DNA from: Hymenobacter sp. HSC-4F20
GTDB taxonomy: Bacteria; Bacteroidota; Bacteroidia; Cytophagales; Hymenobacteraceae
NCBI RefSeq assembly: GCF_019599275.1
Contig: NZ_JAHZTD010000002.1
Coordinates: 1,302,001 to 1,366,000, forward strand
Length of the DNA stretch: 64,000 bases
Direction: 5' to 3'
In this document: positions 42,026-51,127 of the stretch, in pieces
How positions within the stretch are numbered: the stretch's first letter is position 1
Layout: each line of letters opens with the position of its first letter
Program-made: the position numbers and the translations under genes
The notes under the pieces: model-generated
What the model was told of the DNA's origin: nothing
Databases searched by the model: none
What the model saw: the letters and a program-made list of their open reading frames with translations, nothing else

Positions 42026-45000
42026 ATGGTAGTGGAGAAAGACCCCGCAACAACTCGGGGGGCCCTGGACGATGTGCTGGCCCGCCTCGATGCTTTTAAG
42101 CGCAAGTTTTACCTGAACCTGCTGGTTCGCGGCCTAGTGGTGGCCGGCGGCCTGCTGCTCAGCTTATTTCTGGTATTCAACCTGCTCGAATACTTCCTGT
42201 ACCTGCCTACCTGGGTGCGGGCCGGGCTGCTGTTCGGCTTTGTGGCTGGCATGCTCTACGCTTTCGGGCGCTGGATCTGGCAGCCCCTGGCCGCCCTGAC
42301 CAACCTGCGCCGGATGCTGAGCGATGAGCAGGCTGCCCGCAGGGTAGGGGAGTTGTTCCCGGATGTGCAGGATAAACTCCTAAACGCCCTGCAATTGCGT
42401 GGCCAGGCCCAGGAAAACGCTCTACTGGCCGCCAGCCTGGAGCAGCGCGCCGGGCAGCTGCGCGGCGTGGAGTTCAGCCAGGGCATTAATATTCAGGCTC
42501 AGACCAAGCCGCTGTGGAAGTACGTGGCCATTCCGGGAGCTGTAGTGGTGGTGCTGCTGCTCATTTATCCTAGCCTGTTTGTGCAAGGCACCGAGCGAAT
42601 TCTGAACTACAACCAGAAATACAGCCCGCCCGCGCCCTTCCGCTTCGTGGTGGAAAACAAGAACCTCACTGCTTTCAAGGGCGAAGATTTTACCCTGAAT
42701 GTAACCGTAGAAGGCGAGGCGCTGCCCAACGAAATCAGTATTGTGTACGGCGGCCGGGAACGGCATTTGGTACGTGAAAACGGCAACCGCTTCCGCTACG
42801 ACTTCCGCCAGCTGCGCGAAAACGTGGAGTTTCAGTTGGCCGCTGCCGGCTTTACCTCCCCGGAGTACGACCTCACGGTGAAGGCCCGCCCCAACCTGCG
42901 CGACTTTGCCGTGCGGGTTTCCTACCCCGCCTACCTCGGCAAACCTGCCGAAACCATCCGCAACTCCGGCAACCTCACCGTGCCCGAAGGCTCCGACCTG
43001 CGCTGGGAGTTCAGCACCGAAGCTACCGACCAGCTACAGCTCAAGTTCCGCAACCCCGATGAGGTAGTGAGTGCCCAGGCCGACGACGAGCAATTTCTGC
43101 TTTCCCGCCGGGCGATGCGCAGCCAACAATACTCCGTGCACCTGCGCAACGCCAACAGCCCCAACCGGGACCCCATCGAATACCAGCTTACCGTAATACC
43201 TGACCAGGTACCCGACGTGACCCTGGAAGCGTTTCAGGATACTACCTCGTTGCGCTACCTCGCCTTGGGTGGCAACGTGCGGGACGATTACGGCCTCTCG
43301 CGCCTGCAGCTGCACTACCGCGTGCTGAGCAAAGGCCGGCCCAACGCCCCCTACCAAACCCGCGCCCTACCCCTGGGCAGCGGCCCTAGCCAGAGCTACG
43401 CGTACCAGTGGGATGTGCGCCCCCTGAACCTGCGCCCCGGCGACCGACTGGAGTATTTCGTGCAGGTGTGGGACAACGACGGCGTGCACGGACCCAAGTC
43501 GGCGCGTAGCCGCACCGCCGAGTTCCGCCTGCCGTCGCGCACCGAGCTGCGCCAGCAGCTGGCTTCTCAGAGCCAGGCCGTGCAAAGTCAGCTGAGCCAG
43601 GCCGCCCAGCAAAGCAAGAAAATGGAGCGGGAGCTGGCCAAGGCCGAGGACAAGCTGAAAGTAAAGCGTGACCTGAACTTTCAGGACCGCAAGCAGCTGC
43701 GTGACATGCTCGACCAGAAGCAGCAGATGGACCAAGCCTTGGATGAGCTGAAGCGCCAGTTTGAGCAGTTGCAGGAGCAGCAAAATCAGCTGGATCCGCA
43801 GAAGAACGAGGAGCTGGCCCAGAAAGCTGAGGAGCTGAAAAAGCTGATGGAAACCCTGCTCGACCCCGAGACCAAGAAGCTTTACGAGGAGCTACAGAAG
43901 CTACTGGAACAACAGCAAGACCAGAACCAGCCCGAAATGCAGCGCCTGATGCAGCAGCTCGAAAACAAGGAGAATACCCTGCAGAAAGAGCTGGAGCGCG
44001 CCCTCGAAATGTTCAAGCAGCTACAGTTTGAGCAGAAGCAGGACCAAGCCCTGGAAAAACTCCAGCAGCTGGCTCAGGAGCAGCAGAAACTGGCCGATGA
44101 AACCCAGAAGAACGACAAGAACAACCCCGACAACAACCTCAGCAAAGACCAGCAGCAGCAAAAGCAACAGGACCTGAAGCAGCAGCAAGCCGAGCAGCAA
44201 CAGAAATTTGAGGAGTTGAAGCAGGACCTCAAAGACATGAAGGAGCTGGACCAGCAACTCGGCGGCGAAAACCAGGCCGACGAGATGAAGCAGGACCAGC
44301 AGCAGGTAGATGAGCAGCAGCAGGACAGCCAGGAGCAGCTGGGCAAAAACCAGAACCAGAAAGCCAGCCAGAGCCAGAAGCAGGCCGCCCAGAAAATGCA
44401 GCAAATGGCTCAGAAGATGCAGCAGCAGATGAACGAGGAGGAACAGGACCAGCAGCAGGAAAACATCGACGACCTGCGCGACATCCTCGAAAACCTGCTC
44501 AAGCTCTCCTTCGACCAGGAAAACCTGATGAAGCAGTTCCGCACCGTGGACCAGTCGGACCCGCGCTTTGTGCAACTCGGCCAGACCCAGCGCAAGCTCA
44601 AGGACGATGCCCGCGTGGTGCAGGATTCACTCTATGCCCTGGCCAAGCGCGTGTTCCAGATCAAGTCCTTCGTGACGCGGGAGGTAGGCGAGATGAACGG
44701 CCGTATGGACGAAAGCCTCGACCAGATTCGGCAGCGCAACGTGGGCCGCGCCACCAGCTCCCAGCAGCTGGCCATGACCAGCATGAACAACCTGGCCCTC
44801 ATGCTGAATGATGCCCTCCAGCAAATGCAGGAGCAGCAGCGCCAAAGCCAGAGCCAGCAACAGCAGGGTGGGGGCAAGCCCGGGCGCAAAAAGAAGAAAG
44901 GCAGCTCGGCCGGCGAAGGCCAGCTGGGCCGCATGCAGCAGCAGCTCAACCAGCAGATTCAGCAGCTCCAGCAGAGCGGGAAGCAGGGCCGCGCCCTCTC

Positions 45001-45451
45001 CGAGGAGTTGGCTAAGCTGGCCGGACAGCAGCAAATGCTCCGGCAGGCCATGCAAGAGCTGGAGCGGATGCAGCAGAAAGGCGGCGGGAAACCCGGAAAT
45101 AATAAAGACGGTAAAGGGCAAGACGGCGCCGGAGGCCTCGGCGACGTCAAAAAAATGATGGAACAAACCGAAACCGACCTCGTAAACAAGCGGCTGACGG
45201 AGCAGACTATTATGCGCCAGCGCCAGATCCTGACTCGTTTGCTGGAAGCCGAGAAGTCGGCCCGGGAGCGGGACCAGGATGAAAAGCGCGAAGCGCAGAC
45301 GGCCCAGAACCGTCCGCCTGTGTTTCCGCCGGCGTTTCAGCAGTACAAACGCCAGCAAAACCGGCAGACGGAGCTGCTCCGCACCGTGCCGCCGGCCCTC
45401 ACGCCCTACTATCAGCGGGAGGTGAGTGAATATTTTCAAAAAATGAAGTAG
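42026..45451 (+). CDS. DUF4175 family giant coiled-coil membrane protein
   Basis: This protein of about 1141 residues belongs to the DUF4175 group of Bacteroidota. Two adjacent membrane helices lie near the N-terminus (LLVRGLVVAGGLLLSLFLVF and AGLLFGFVAGMLYAFG), and a third at about 155 (YVAIPGAVVVVLLLIYPSLF). Immunoglobulin-like beta domains at about 180-500 (SPPAPFRFVVENKNLTAFKG and on) should be periplasmic. The rest, to about residue 1050, is an extremely Q-, E- and K-rich coiled coil. The C-terminus has PPVFPPAFQQYKRQQNR. The function is unknown. ATGs at 42008 and 41957 are alternatives. It precedes the ATPase gene by 49 bases. A structural or envelope-spanning role is inference. Confidence 0.85.
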   Translation: MVVEKDPATTRGALDDVLARLDAFKRKFYLNLLVRGLVVAGGLLLSLFLVFNLLEYFLYLPTWVRAGLLFGFVAGMLYAFGRWIWQPLAALTNLRRMLSDEQAARRVGELFPDVQDKLLNALQLRGQAQENALLAASLEQRAGQLRGVEFSQGINIQAQTKPLWKYVAIPGAVVVVLLLIYPSLFVQGTERILNYNQKYSPPAPFRFVVENKNLTAFKGEDFTLNVTVEGEALPNEISIVYGGRERHLVRENGNRFRYDFRQLRENVEFQLAAAGFTSPEYDLTVKARPNLRDFAVRVSYPAYLGKPAETIRNSGNLTVPEGSDLRWEFSTEATDQLQLKFRNPDEVVSAQADDEQFLLSRRAMRSQQYSVHLRNANSPNRDPIEYQLTVIPDQVPDVTLEAFQDTTSLRYLALGGNVRDDYGLSRLQLHYRVLSKGRPNAPYQTRALPLGSGPSQSYAYQWDVRPLNLRPGDRLEYFVQVWDNDGVHGPKSARSRTAEFRLPSRTELRQQLASQSQAVQSQLSQAAQQSKKMERELAKAEDKLKVKRDLNFQDRKQLRDMLDQKQQMDQALDELKRQFEQLQEQQNQLDPQKNEELAQKAEELKKLMETLLDPETKKLYEELQKLLEQQQDQNQPEMQRLMQQLENKENTLQKELERALEMFKQLQFEQKQDQALEKLQQLAQEQQKLADETQKNDKNNPDNNLSKDQQQQKQQDLKQQQAEQQQKFEELKQDLKDMKELDQQLGGENQADEMKQDQQQVDEQQQDSQEQLGKNQNQKASQSQKQAAQKMQQMAQKMQQQMNEEEQDQQQENIDDLRDILENLLKLSFDQENLMKQFRTVDQSDPRFVQLGQTQRKLKDDARVVQDSLYALAKRVFQIKSFVTREVGEMNGRMDESLDQIRQRNVGRATSSQQLAMTSMNNLALMLNDALQQMQEQQRQSQSQQQQGGGKPGRKKKKGSSAGEGQLGRMQQQLNQQIQQLQQSGKQGRALSEELAKLAGQQQMLRQAMQELERMQQKGGGKPGNNKDGKGQDGAGGLGDVKKMMEQTETDLVNKRLTEQTIMRQRQILTRLLEAEKSARERDQDEKREAQTAQNRPPVFPPAFQQYKRQQNRQTELLRTVPPALTPYYQREVSEYFQKMK

Positions 45452-45500
45452 CGTTCAGCTACTTTTACCGCCCCTACGTCGCCTTCCCCTTTTCCTTTCT

Positions 45501-45965
45501 ATGAAGCAGGTTAAAATTCAGATTCCTTCGCTGGTCGAAAATATCCGCGTGGTGGAGAGCTTTATCGACAACTCGAAGGATACGTTTCACATCGAAGACG
45601 ATATCTACGGCAACATCATGGTGGCCGTCACGGAGGCGGTAAACAACGCCATCCGCCACGGGAACAAGTTCGATAAGGACAAAAACGTGTTCCTGTCCTT
45701 GTTTGTGGACCAAGACCGGGTAAAGTTCGAAATCGAGGACGAAGGCACGGGCTTCGACTATACCAACCTGATTGACCCCACGGCCCCCGAAAACCTGGAA
45801 AACCCCGGCGGCCGCGGCATCTTCCTGATTCGGCATCTGGCCGATGACGTAGAGTTCACCAAGGATGGCCGCAATGTGCAGCTCACCTTTATGTTACCCA
45901 CGTCCACGTCCTCAGCTTCGGAGTCTAGCTCGGCCATCAACGGCGCAGAAACTGCCACCCATTAG
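45501..45965 (+). CDS. Anti-sigma regulatory factor-type ATPase (RsbW-like HATPase)
   Basis: This 154-residue single-domain protein has the GHKL ATP-binding fold of RsbW/SpoIIAB-type serine kinases. The N box is VAVTEAVNNAIRHGNKFD, the G1 box EIEDEGTGFDYTNL and the G2 region GGRGIFLIRHLADDV. In Bacteroidota such proteins usually phosphorylate STAS-domain antagonists in partner-switching systems. No sigma factor or SpoIIE phosphatase is next to it, but two STAS-like genes are in the window at 38090 and 58483. The C-terminus is serine-rich. It lies 12 bases before ybeY and is probably co-transcribed with it. A weak -7-like TACTTTTA at 45460 could provide its own promoter. Confidence 0.85.
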   Translation: MKQVKIQIPSLVENIRVVESFIDNSKDTFHIEDDIYGNIMVAVTEAVNNAIRHGNKFDKDKNVFLSLFVDQDRVKFEIEDEGTGFDYTNLIDPTAPENLENPGGRGIFLIRHLADDVEFTKDGRNVQLTFMLPTSTSSASESSSAINGAETATH

Positions 45966-45977
45966 TTTATTCTTGCG

Positions 45978-46463
45978 ATGAGCGACCTGCCCACCGAGTA
46001 CGACGATCAGGAAGACGATGACTTTGGCCGCGACGAAGGCCCGGGCATTGAATTCCTGGTAGAAGATGTTGATTTCGAGCTGGCCGACGCCCAGGACCTA
46101 ACTTCTTGGATTGAACGCGTAGCGGAGGTGCACGAACACGAAATCGTGCAGCTTACCTACATCTTCTGCTCCGATGAGTACCTGCACAAGGTCAACATGG
46201 AATACCTTGAGCACGACACGTACACCGACGTTATCACGTTCGATAACGCCGACGATGCCGATATCATCGAGGGCGACATCTTTATTTCGGTGGAGCGCGT
46301 GCGTGAAAACGCCCAGATTCATGGCGTCACGTTCCGCGACGAGCTGCACCGCGTCATGATTCATGGCGTGCTGCACTTACTTGGCTACGCGGATAAAGAC
46401 TTGCTGAGCCAAACGGCCATGCGCAAGAAAGAGGATGACTGCCTGCTGTTGCGCACCTTCTGA
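45978..46463 (+). CDS. ybeY: Endoribonuclease YbeY (rRNA maturation)
   Basis: This 161-residue protein belongs to the UPF0054/YbeY family, metal-dependent endonucleases for 16S rRNA 3'-end maturation and ribosome quality control. The pattern YLHKVNMEYLEHDTYTDVIT is typical (the D-TDVITF block), and the metal motif is HGVLHLLGYADKD. In E. coli the three ligands are histidines in H-x3-H-x5-H. Here the third position is aspartate, a substitution I believe is usual in Bacteroidota. An acidic N-terminal extension of about 30 residues precedes the core. It overlaps no neighbour and ends with a strong terminator. Confidence 0.9.
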   Translation: MSDLPTEYDDQEDDDFGRDEGPGIEFLVEDVDFELADAQDLTSWIERVAEVHEHEIVQLTYIFCSDEYLHKVNMEYLEHDTYTDVITFDNADDADIIEGDIFISVERVRENAQIHGVTFRDELHRVMIHGVLHLLGYADKDLLSQTAMRKKEDDCLLLRTF

Positions 46464-46508
46464 TAAGGTTTGCGCTCTGAGCAGTGGTAGCACCCAGAAA
46501 TACTTAGA

Positions 46509-46537
46509 AAACGCCCGCCCCAAGCGGGCGTTTTTCT
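46509..46537 (+). terminator. Terminator after ybeY
   Basis: AACGCCCGC and GCGGGCGTTTTT pair around CCCAA, 47 bases after the ybeY stop. Confidence 0.8.
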
Positions 46538-46634
46538 GTGATGACTGTTCGAGCCTATACTTCCTTACCTATCAGGTGGGTAGTAGGTATAGATTCGTGT
46601 GAGCTGCTGCCGTGCTCTGTACTAGTTATTTCTT

Positions 46635-47363
46635 ATGGCTGCTTTTCCTTTTACTACCCCTGTCATTCGGGCTGAAGCCCTGGACTTTTACTTGGGCCAA
46701 GGCTACTACCGGATGCACCAAGACTTATTTACCTGCCGGTTTCTGCCCCTGGATGATGCGCTCTATACCGTGCACTGGCTGCGGGTGGTGCTATCGGAGG
46801 TGCACTACGGCCCGGAGCAGCGCCGACTGCTGCGGCTTAACGAGCGGTTTACTACCATCATCCGGCCCTTTCACCTTGCCCCGGAGTACGAAGCTCTTTA
46901 CGCCATCTATCTCACCTCTATCACCTTCGATGCGCCCGAAACGGTGGAGGCCTTTCTGCTTGCAGGGGCTACGCACAATGTCTTCACTACCTCTGTACTA
47001 GAAGTGCGCGACCAGGGCCAGCTGATTGCGGTTGGTATTTTCGACAGCGGCGCCCGAAGTGTGGCCGGCATCATGAACTTCTACCACCCGGCTTACCGCA
47101 AGTATAGTCTGGGTAAGTACCTGATGCTGCTCAAAATCAACTACGCGCGGCAGCAGCAGAAAGCCTATTACTACCCCGGCTATCTGGTACATAACTACCC
47201 CAAGTTCGACTACAAGCTGTTCCCTTGCCTGGCCGCTACGGAAGTATTTGAGAGTGCAACGGGGCGCTGGCTACCCTTCTCCTGGGATACCGTAGCGGCG
47301 CATTCCGCTGAGCTACTGGCCGACTGGTCGGATGATGAGCTGGAGCTAGATAACCAGGAATAA
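46635..47363 (+). CDS. Arginyl/leucyl-tRNA-protein transferase-like (Ate1/Bpt C-terminal type)
   Basis: This 242-residue cytoplasmic protein has the C-terminal catalytic region of the Ate1/Bpt N-end-rule transferases. Landmarks are the block around LIAVGIFDSGARSVAGIMNF, then YHPAYRKYSLGKYLMLLKIN, and QQKAYYYPGYLVHNYPKFDY. These match the Ate1 core, in which SLG binds the aminoacyl-tRNA. Such enzymes move Arg or Leu from tRNA to acidic N-termini and so mark proteins for ClpAP-type degradation. The N-terminal half lacks the four-cysteine zinc cluster typical of Ate1, keeping only isolated cysteines. Which amino acid is transferred cannot be told. Confidence 0.8.
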   Translation: MAAFPFTTPVIRAEALDFYLGQGYYRMHQDLFTCRFLPLDDALYTVHWLRVVLSEVHYGPEQRRLLRLNERFTTIIRPFHLAPEYEALYAIYLTSITFDAPETVEAFLLAGATHNVFTTSVLEVRDQGQLIAVGIFDSGARSVAGIMNFYHPAYRKYSLGKYLMLLKINYARQQQKAYYYPGYLVHNYPKFDYKLFPCLAATEVFESATGRWLPFSWDTVAAHSAELLADWSDDELELDNQE

Positions 47364-47395
47364 GCGGCGGTAACGCACGCAAGCCACGGAGTGCG

Positions 47396-47403
47396 TATCT
47401 TTG
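47396..47403 (+). promoter_or_regulatory. -7 element TATCTTTG upstream of mnmG
   Basis: A perfect TAnnTTTG match 218 bases before the mnmG ATG. A terminator-like hairpin lies between them at 47456-47484. Confidence 0.5.
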
Positions 47404-47455
47404 TGCACGTATTGAGCGTGTTGCGTCCGCCTTTCTGAAGTCGATTTCTTGAAGA

Positions 47456-47484
47456 AGCGCCCGCCCATACGCGGGCGTTTTCTG
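47456..47484 (+). terminator. Terminator-like hairpin in the mnmG upstream region
   Basis: CGCCCGC and GCGGGCG pair around a short loop and are followed by TTTTCTG. It may end transcription of the Ate1-like gene or act on RNA from the promoter at 47396. Confidence 0.65.
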
Positions 47485-47621
47485 TTTGGAGCCCACGGCG
47501 AACTTTCCAGCCGGAAGTTCCTGTTTCCTCCCGACGGCCAGCGCAATGCGGCGTGTTTCCACCCATCAGGGGGTAGCCAGCCGGCCGCGTTATCCGTCCC
47601 ATTCGTTTAAATCCGCGATTC

Positions 47622-49490
47622 ATGTTTCAGCAAGAAGAGTACGACGTTATTGTAGTAGGAGCCGGCCACGCGGGCTGTGAGGCGGCCGCCGCCGCGGCCA
47701 ACATGGGCTCCAAGGTCCTGCTCGTGACGATGAACATGAACACCATCGCCCAGATGTCGTGCAACCCAGCTATGGGCGGGGTAGCGAAGGGCCAGATTGT
47801 GCGCGAGGTGGATGCGCTGGGCGGCCAGTCGGGCATCATCACCGACAAAACCATGATTCAGTTCCGGATGCTGAACCGCTCGAAAGGCCCCGCCATGTGG
47901 AGCCCCCGGGCCCAGAGTGACCGGATGCGCTTCGCCGAGGAGTGGCGCCTGACCCTGGAGCAAACCCTGAATGTGGACTTCTGGCAGGAAGCCGTAACGG
48001 GCCTGGTGGTGGAAAACGATACGGTAGTGGGTATCAAAACCCAGCTTGGCATTGAGTTCCGCGGCAAAGCCGTAGTGCTTACCAATGGTACCTTCCTCAA
48101 TGGCCTCATTCATATTGGGGAAAAGAACTTTGGCGGCGGGCGTGCCGCGGAGAAGGGTAGCACCGGCATCACGGAGCAGCTCAAGGAGCTGGGCTTCGAG
48201 GCCGGCCGCATGAAAACCGGCACCCCGCCCCGCGTGGATGGCCGTAGCCTCGACTACTCCAAAATGGAGGAGCAGCCCGGCGACGAGGTGCCCAGCAAGT
48301 TTTCCTACCTCGATACGCCCACGCTAACCAAGCAGCGCCCCTGCTACATCACCTACACTAACCCGGAGGTGCACGCCATCCTGAAGGAAGGCTTCGAGAA
48401 GTCGCCGATGTTCCAGGGCCGCATCAAGGGCCTGGGGCCACGCTACTGCCCAAGCGTGGAAGACAAAATCAACCGCTTCGCCGACAAGGACCGCCACCAG
48501 ATTTTTGTGGAGCCGGAGGGCTGGAGCACGGTAGAGGTGTACGTGAACGGCTTTAGCAGCAGCTTACCCGAAGATGTGCAATACCGCGCCCTGCGCAAAA
48601 TTGTCGGGTTCGAAAATGCGAAGATGTTCCGGCCGGGCTACGCCATTGAGTACGACTTCTTTCCGCCAACTCAGCTGCACCTTACGCTGGAAACCAAGCA
48701 AATCAGCAACCTCTATTTCGCGGGCCAGATCAATGGCACCACGGGCTATGAGGAAGCAGCCTGCCAGGGCCTGATGGCCGGCATCAACGCCCACAACAAG
48801 GTACATGGCAAGGAGCCCTTTATCCTGAAGCGCAGCGAAGCCTACATTGGGGTGCTCATCGATGACCTGGTAAACAAAGGCACCGACGAGCCCTACCGCA
48901 TGTTCACGAGCCGGGCCGAGCACCGCCTGCTCCTGCGCCAGGATAACGCCGACCTGCGCCTAACACCGCTGGGCTATGCCCTGGGGCTGGCTTCGGAGGC
49001 GCGGATGGAGCTGGTGCGCGAGAAGGAGCGCCAGACCCAGGAGGTAGTAGAGCTGCTGAAAACGCACGGCATCGAGCCCCAGGAAATCAATCCGTGGCTG
49101 CAGGAAATCGGCTCGGCTACCATCCACGAAAAGACGCGCGCCGTGAACCTATTGCGCCGCCCCAATGTGGAGCTGGCCTCTTTGGCCCGCGTACTGCCCG
49201 GCCTGACCTTGGCGCTAGCACCCTACCGCCCCGAGGCGCTGGAGCAGGCCGAGATTCTGGTGAAGTACGAGTCGTATCTGGAAAAGGAGCACCAGCAGGC
49301 AGCCCGCGTGCAGGAGCTGGAAAACTTCCAAATCAGAGGCCGCCTCGACTATAAAGCCATGCCCGCTTTATCACACGAGGCCCGCGAAAAGCTCCTGAAA
49401 ATTCAGCCCGAAACACTAGGGCAGGCCTCCCGCATCAGCGGCGTATCACCGGCCGACGTGTCGGTGCTGATGGTGTACCTGGGCCGGTAG
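47622..49490 (+). CDS. mnmG: tRNA uridine-5-carboxymethylaminomethyl modification enzyme MnmG (GidA)
   Basis: This 622-residue FAD enzyme works with MnmE to modify U34 in the wobble position of several tRNAs. The FAD-binding motif is DVIVVGAGHAGCEAAAAAAN at the N-terminus. Further signatures are SCNPAMGGVAKGQIVREVDA, GTFLNGLIHIGEKNFGGGRA (core NGTFLNGLIHIGEKNFGGGR), the catalytic cysteine region RPCYITYTN and GQINGTTGYEEAACQGLMAG. The helical C-terminal MnmE-binding domain is present, ending LMVYLGR. Length is normal. In many bacteria mnmG neighbours the chromosome origin, and here the DnaA-box cluster is about 3.5 kb downstream. Confidence 0.97.
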   Translation: MFQQEEYDVIVVGAGHAGCEAAAAAANMGSKVLLVTMNMNTIAQMSCNPAMGGVAKGQIVREVDALGGQSGIITDKTMIQFRMLNRSKGPAMWSPRAQSDRMRFAEEWRLTLEQTLNVDFWQEAVTGLVVENDTVVGIKTQLGIEFRGKAVVLTNGTFLNGLIHIGEKNFGGGRAAEKGSTGITEQLKELGFEAGRMKTGTPPRVDGRSLDYSKMEEQPGDEVPSKFSYLDTPTLTKQRPCYITYTNPEVHAILKEGFEKSPMFQGRIKGLGPRYCPSVEDKINRFADKDRHQIFVEPEGWSTVEVYVNGFSSSLPEDVQYRALRKIVGFENAKMFRPGYAIEYDFFPPTQLHLTLETKQISNLYFAGQINGTTGYEEAACQGLMAGINAHNKVHGKEPFILKRSEAYIGVLIDDLVNKGTDEPYRMFTSRAEHRLLLRQDNADLRLTPLGYALGLASEARMELVREKERQTQEVVELLKTHGIEPQEINPWLQEIGSATIHEKTRAVNLLRRPNVELASLARVLPGLTLALAPYRPEALEQAEILVKYESYLEKEHQQAARVQELENFQIRGRLDYKAMPALSHEAREKLLKIQPETLGQASRISGVSPADVSVLMVYLGR

Positions 49491-49503
49491 GGTAGTAGTA
49501 GCA

Positions 49504-49866
49504 ATGATTTCATTATACCAGCGACGCTGGCCGCTGGGCTGGCTTTATATCCTGACATTAGGTATAGACGCTGCCCTCGCGGGTCGTCTGGCATGGGTAT
49601 TTCTTGTTGATTTCAAGGACTACCAGCGGACCGCCTCCTGGTATTGGCTGCCCGCCGGATTGTGGTGGTTGCTGGCGAGCATAGGGGTATTAGCACTGGT
49701 AGCGGGGGTGGTTACTGCGTTTCGTCGGCGGGTAGGGCGAACGGCAGCTTGGCTAGGGCTGAGCGTACTGGCTATGGGCTCGTGCGCGGCCATGAGTATA
49801 CCAGTAGTGGTTACTATAGGGGGTGGCGTTTCTGCGGGCGACCCACCCGGCGTATATGAACAGTAG
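49504..49866 (+). CDS. Small three-helix membrane protein, unknown function
   Basis: This 120-residue hydrophobic protein is not recognised. It has three predicted membrane helices (about 10-32, 47-70 and 83-105), separated by DFKDYQRTASWYW and a basic RRRVGRTAAW loop. It begins 13 bases after mnmG and may be co-transcribed with it. Codon use fits the neighbours. A terminator follows 45 bases after the stop. Nothing indicates a function beyond membrane location. Confidence 0.5.
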   Translation: MISLYQRRWPLGWLYILTLGIDAALAGRLAWVFLVDFKDYQRTASWYWLPAGLWWLLASIGVLALVAGVVTAFRRRVGRTAAWLGLSVLAMGSCAAMSIPVVVTIGGGVSAGDPPGVYEQ

Positions 49867-49911
49867 AAGCTAGATGCCAAACTAACTTCCCGCTGAGTAC
49901 GGACAGCTCTC

Positions 49912-49953
49912 AAACGGCCGCAGATTCTTTTCAGATTCTGCGGCCGTTTTGGT
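49912..49953 (+). terminator. Terminator after the mnmG unit
   Basis: AAACGGCCGCAGA (49912-49924) pairs with TCTGCGGCCGTTT (49937-49949), followed by TGGTTTTG. Confidence 0.75.
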
Positions 49954-49957
49954 TTTG

Positions 49958-49965
49958 TATCTTCG
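49958..49965 (+). promoter_or_regulatory. Candidate -7 element TATCTTCG before the methyltransferase gene
   Basis: One base off TAnnTTTG, 69 bases before the GTG start at 50035. Confidence 0.4.
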
Positions 49966-50034
49966 TCCTGCTATTGATTCTGTAAGTAGCTTGGTTGTCG
50001 CAATCAGCGTAATCAAATTAATCAGCGCAAATCT

Positions 50035-50931
50035 GTGATTTACGAGCGTTTGGAGAAGTGCCCGGTCTGCGGGAAAACGGAGTTTCGCAACAAGCTGGTA
50101 GTAGAAGATAAGTCGGTGAGCAAGGAAAGCTTTGCCATTCAGCAATGCGAGGCCTGCACGTTTCAGTTTACCAACCCCCGACCCGATGCCGCCCACATTG
50201 GCCGCTACTACGAGTCGGACGAATACGTGTCGCACAACAGCGGGGCAGGGGGGATGATCAATCAGGCGTATAAGGTGGCCCGCTTCTTTACCATGCGCCG
50301 CAAGGTGGCCCTAGTCAACAAGCTGGCCCCACGCAAGGGTCGCCTCTTTGATTACGGCTGCGGCACCGGCCACTTTCTGGCCGCAGCTAAGAGCGACGGC
50401 TGGCAGGTAGCCGGCTGGGAGCCTAATGAGCGGGCCCGCCAGGATGCCGCCCAGCGCGTAGGCCAGAACCTGGATCTGCAAGTCAACCTCAGCCAGTTTC
50501 CCGCCGAGTCTTACGATGCTATTACGCTCTGGCACGTGTTGGAACACGTTCATGAGCTGAACGATACCCTCCAGCAGCTCATCCGGCTGTTGAAGCCCGA
50601 CGGAGTAGTGATAGTAGCCGTGCCCAACGTAGACAGCCTCGATGCCCAACACTACCGCCAGGACTGGGCCGCCTACGATGTACCTCGCCATTTGTATCAT
50701 TTCAGCCCCAAAACCATGACCCAGCTGCTGAAAAAGCACAAGCTGCAAGTGCGCGAGGTGCTGCCTATGCCCCTGGATGCCTACTACGTGAGCATGCTCA
50801 GTGAAAAACACCGCGCCGAGCGGGGCGGCGGTATGCTTACCGTTCTCAAGGCCGGCTACCAGTCGAACCGCTACGCGGCCAGCCACGAGGGTCAGTACTC
50901 CAGCCTGATGTACGTAGCCCGTAAGCGGTAA
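50035..50931 (+). CDS. Class I SAM-dependent methyltransferase with N-terminal zinc ribbon
   Basis: This 298-residue protein starts at a GTG. The first 45 residues contain CPVCGKTEF and CEACTFQFTNPRP, a four-cysteine ribbon. The methyltransferase core follows: motif I LFDYGCGTGHFLAAA, an acidic motif II region, YDAITLWHVLEHVHEL, and LLKPDGVVIVAVPN. This layout is shared with Bacteroidota methyltransferases associated with cell-envelope glycan or lipid modification, but the substrate is not known. No membrane helix is present. It is transcribed alone, and 196 bases separate it from the next gene. Confidence 0.85.
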   Translation: MIYERLEKCPVCGKTEFRNKLVVEDKSVSKESFAIQQCEACTFQFTNPRPDAAHIGRYYESDEYVSHNSGAGGMINQAYKVARFFTMRRKVALVNKLAPRKGRLFDYGCGTGHFLAAAKSDGWQVAGWEPNERARQDAAQRVGQNLDLQVNLSQFPAESYDAITLWHVLEHVHELNDTLQQLIRLLKPDGVVIVAVPNVDSLDAQHYRQDWAAYDVPRHLYHFSPKTMTQLLKKHKLQVREVLPMPLDAYYVSMLSEKHRAERGGGMLTVLKAGYQSNRYAASHEGQYSSLMYVARKR

Positions 50932-51070
50932 ACAGTGGGGTAGGGGAGAGGCTGCCCTGCTAGTGCTCAGCTAGTTGTCGTTTCGGGTGGGGCGCGGAAT
51001 CTGGCAGACGCCTCAACTTCTGCACGCGGCTCGGAATGACAGGTTTTGGCCGCTTCAGCGTTGTGCATTG

Positions 51071-51078
51071 TACCTTCG
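51071..51078 (+). promoter_or_regulatory. Candidate -7 element TACCTTCG before the Ig-like lipoprotein gene
   Basis: One base off TAnnTTTG, 49 bases before the ATG at 51128. The open frame upstream of 51128 crosses it, supporting the later start. Confidence 0.5.
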
Positions 51079-51127
51079 ATTTGCGGCGGCTGACTATCCG
51101 CCTTTCTTTTCCCGATCTGCTTTCCGT

